A stretch of DNA of 64,000 nucleotides from Nocardiopsis sinuspersici (lineage in GTDB: Bacteria; Actinomycetota; Actinomycetes; Streptosporangiales; Streptosporangiaceae), in assembly GCA_008638415.1 (NCBI GenBank), contig VWVT01000011.1, positions 62,001 to 126,000 on the forward strand, given 5' to 3'. The notes beneath the pieces were generated by a model, which worked only from the letters and a program-made list of their open reading frames with translations, was not told the DNA's origin and did no database searches. The position numbers were made by a program, and so were the translations under genes. Positions 62,745 through 64,000 of the stretch are shown one piece after another (positions within the stretch are counted from its first letter, which is position 1; each line of letters begins with the position of its first letter).

Positions 62745-63620
62745 ATGAGCAAAGACGAGAGGGACCTCGGCGCGGACGGGGCCCAGGACGAGGATTCCGC
62801 CCGGTCCGGCCCGGAGGAGCGAAGCTCCGCCACTGGCTCCCGAGAGCACGAGCTCTCGGGAGCCAGTGGCGTCTCCGAAGCCGGGGGACAGGAGCCAGAG
62901 GAGAAGGCGGACACCCAGATGAGCAAGTCCCAGAGCAGCGAGAAGCAGGGGTCGTTCTGGAAGGAACTGCCCATCCTGGTCGTGATCGCCCTGGTCCTGG
63001 CGTTCGTGATCAGGACCTGGCTGGTGCAGGCCTTCTACATCCCCTCCTCCTCGATGGAGAACACGCTGCTCATCGGGGACCGCGTACTCGTCAACAAGGT
63101 CGTCTACCAGATCCGCGACATCGAGCGCGGCGAGGTGGTCGTCTTCGACGGCAACGGGTCGTGGGACGACCCGAGCACGGTCTCGGTCCCCGAGCCCACC
63201 AATCCGGTCTCCGGCGCGTTCACCTGGGTGCAGCAGCAGTTGGGGGCGGCGCCCACGGGCAAGGAGTACATCAAGCGGGTCATCGGCCTTCCCGGCGACA
63301 CCGTGGAGTGCTGCGACGAGCAGAACCGCGTCCTGGTCAACGGTGTCCCCCTGGAAGAGGGCGACTACCTGTACCCGGGCAGCACGGCCAGCCACACCGA
63401 GTTCGGACCGGTCGAGGTTCCCGAGGGGCATCTGTGGCTGATGGGTGACCACCGGGCGATCTCCGCCGACTCGCGGGTGAACCAGAACAACCCCGGTGAC
63501 GGCGCGGTGCCCATCGACCACGTGGTGGGCCGGGCGTTCGTGATCATCTGGCCGTTCAGCCAGGCCGGCTGGCTGGAGGTCCCGGAGACCTTCGAGAAGC
63601 TCAACGCCGAGGACGGGTGA
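62745..63620 (+). CDS. lepB: Signal peptidase I
   Basis: 291 residues. Removes signal peptides from exported proteins. A charged, disordered N-terminal region (1-70) precedes one membrane anchor (LPILVVIALVLAFVIRTWLV, about 75-94) and the catalytic domain: FYIPSSSMENTLLIGDRVLV (nucleophile Ser about 102), KEYIKRVIGLPGDTV (catalytic Lys) and GHLWLMGDHRAISADSR. ATG 62745 follows a -10 by eight bases; ATG 62919 (also beginning Met-Ser-Lys) would remove the disordered part, which contains a perfect 20-bp DNA hairpin. Confidence 0.93.
   Translation: MSKDERDLGADGAQDEDSARSGPEERSSATGSREHELSGASGVSEAGGQEPEEKADTQMSKSQSSEKQGSFWKELPILVVIALVLAFVIRTWLVQAFYIPSSSMENTLLIGDRVLVNKVVYQIRDIERGEVVVFDGNGSWDDPSTVSVPEPTNPVSGAFTWVQQQLGAAPTGKEYIKRVIGLPGDTVECCDEQNRVLVNGVPLEEGDYLYPGSTASHTEFGPVEVPEGHLWLMGDHRAISADSRVNQNNPGDGAVPIDHVVGRAFVIIWPFSQAGWLEVPETFEKLNAEDG
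62828..62871 (+). repeat. Perfect 20-bp inverted repeat inside lepB
   Basis: Arms 62828-62847 and 62852-62871 are exactly complementary with a four-base loop ACGA. They lie in the disordered N-terminal part of lepB, encoding SATGSREHELSGASGV and neighbours. A small GGAGC/GCTCC hairpin adjoins it at 62816-62828. It could be a terminator or attenuator within the message, or a small inserted palindrome. Confidence 0.8.
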
Positions 63621-63906
63621 GGCCCCCGGCCGGGGACGCCCCGACCGCCGGGTTCCGGGCCGCGGCACGGCCGCCGCGCGGCGGCCGGCCCGGGGACCCG
63701 GCGACGCCCGGCGGGCGATTCACCGAAGGAAATCCGGCCGACGGAGTACACAAGCCACTTCCGTGACGCATGATGGACTTGGATCGTATTGGCGTCCCCC
63801 GACGCGTGGGGCCGCCGCCGGGCGGGAGAGCGCCGCGCGGCGACGGTGTTCAGTGGAAGGGACCGGCACACCACGACCGGAGAGTGCGACGAAAGCGAGC
63901 ACGTGG
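63621..63906 (+). other. Intergenic region lepB/DUF2469
   Basis: 286 bases without a gene. GC-rich inverted sequence (GGCCGCGGCACGGCCGCCGCGCGGCGGCC, 63657 onward) may terminate lepB; 63735-63790 is AT-richer and probably holds the promoter of the next gene. The rnhB gene often found in this slot is missing. Confidence 0.5.
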
Positions 63907-64000
63907 ATGAGTTCTGAGGACCTGGAGAAATACGAGGCCGAGATGGAGCTCCAGCTCTATCGCGAGTACCGGGACGTCGTCGGTCTGTTCAGCTACGTGG
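63907..64000 (+). CDS. DUF2469 family protein, 3' end beyond window
   Basis: The first 31 codons read MSSEDLEKYEAEMELQLYRE... and continue YRDVVGLFSYV, matching the very conserved N terminus of the small actinobacterial DUF2469 family (about 100 residues, function unknown). The gene runs off the right edge. Confidence 0.85.
   Translation, partial: MSSEDLEKYEAEMELQLYREYRDVVGLFSYV

Noticed and set aside
62919..63620. Shorter lepB starting at 62919 as the main call
   Set aside because: The ATG at 62745 has a well-placed -10 for a leaderless start and the frame is coding-like between the two, but the shorter form is not excluded.

Overview
This window is chromosomal DNA from a high-GC actinobacterium. 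The signs are very GC-rich third codon positions, many GTG starts, leaderless TANNNT promoters, CofC (coenzyme F420), and the gene order ddl-(DUF3515, AsnC)-thiL-rpmB-recG-rsmD-coaD-rpmF-rnc-mutM-smc-ftsY-amt-ffh-rpsP-rimM-trmD-rplS-lepB seen in Streptomyces and relatives. The overall look fits Nocardiopsis or a close relative in the Nocardiopsaceae. That genus call is inference; the class is secure.

Layout. 1-4.1 kb: branched-chain amino acid metabolism (3' part of ilvE, a TauE/SafE permease, then cimA behind a leader-peptide attenuator). 4.2-9.1 kb: accessory metabolism (NodU-type carbamoyltransferase, secreted DUF3152 protease-like protein, FAH-family hydrolase, SGNH hydrolase). 9.1-11.2 kb: gltX with tRNA-Gln and two identical tRNA-Glu genes. 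11.4-12.8 kb: a HicA-like small protein plus a helix-turn-helix partner. 12.8-15.7 kb: ndgR divergent from leuCD. 16-21.9 kb: HU, cofC, an acyltransferase, gpsA, a PLP enzyme, ddl. 21.9-30.7 kb: dispersed repeats, an EI24 membrane protein, an orphan intein-like LAGLIDADG gene, and the cydABDC operon behind a palindromic operator. 31-36 kb: DUF305/DUF3105 pair, DUF3515, AsnC-like, thiL, a CBM2-like membrane protein, rpmB. 36-47.6 kb: recG, rsmD, coaD, yceD, rpmF, rnc, mutM, acyP, a small coiled-coil protein, smc. 47.6-53.3 kb: accessory insert with a subtilase and a cobalamin-riboswitch ABC importer lacking its ATPase, bracketed by dispersed repeats. 53.4-64 kb: ftsY, amt, lipoprotein, ffh, rpsP, khpA, rimM, trmD, rplS, lepB, start of a DUF2469 gene.

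How it fits together. ilvE, cimA and leuCD are isoleucine/leucine biosynthesis under two visible controls: a peptide attenuator on cimA and the IclR-family NdgR beside leuCD. The right half is a housekeeping block for protein synthesis and export (FtsY/Ffh/LepB, S16/L19/L28/L32, RimM, TrmD, RNase III) and chromosome maintenance (Smc, RecG, MutM). Accessory material sits at junctions marked by two families of short GC-rich repeats. Several neighbours usual in related genomes are absent from their expected slots: glnK/glnD after amt, rnhB before DUF2469, a DAK2-type gene before recG, and an ATPase after the B12-type permease. The most unusual items are the orphan intein-like gene, the 103-bp inverted-repeat-flanked elements, the HicA-like/HTH pair, the overlapping palindromes upstream of cydA, and a perfect 20-bp hairpin inside lepB.
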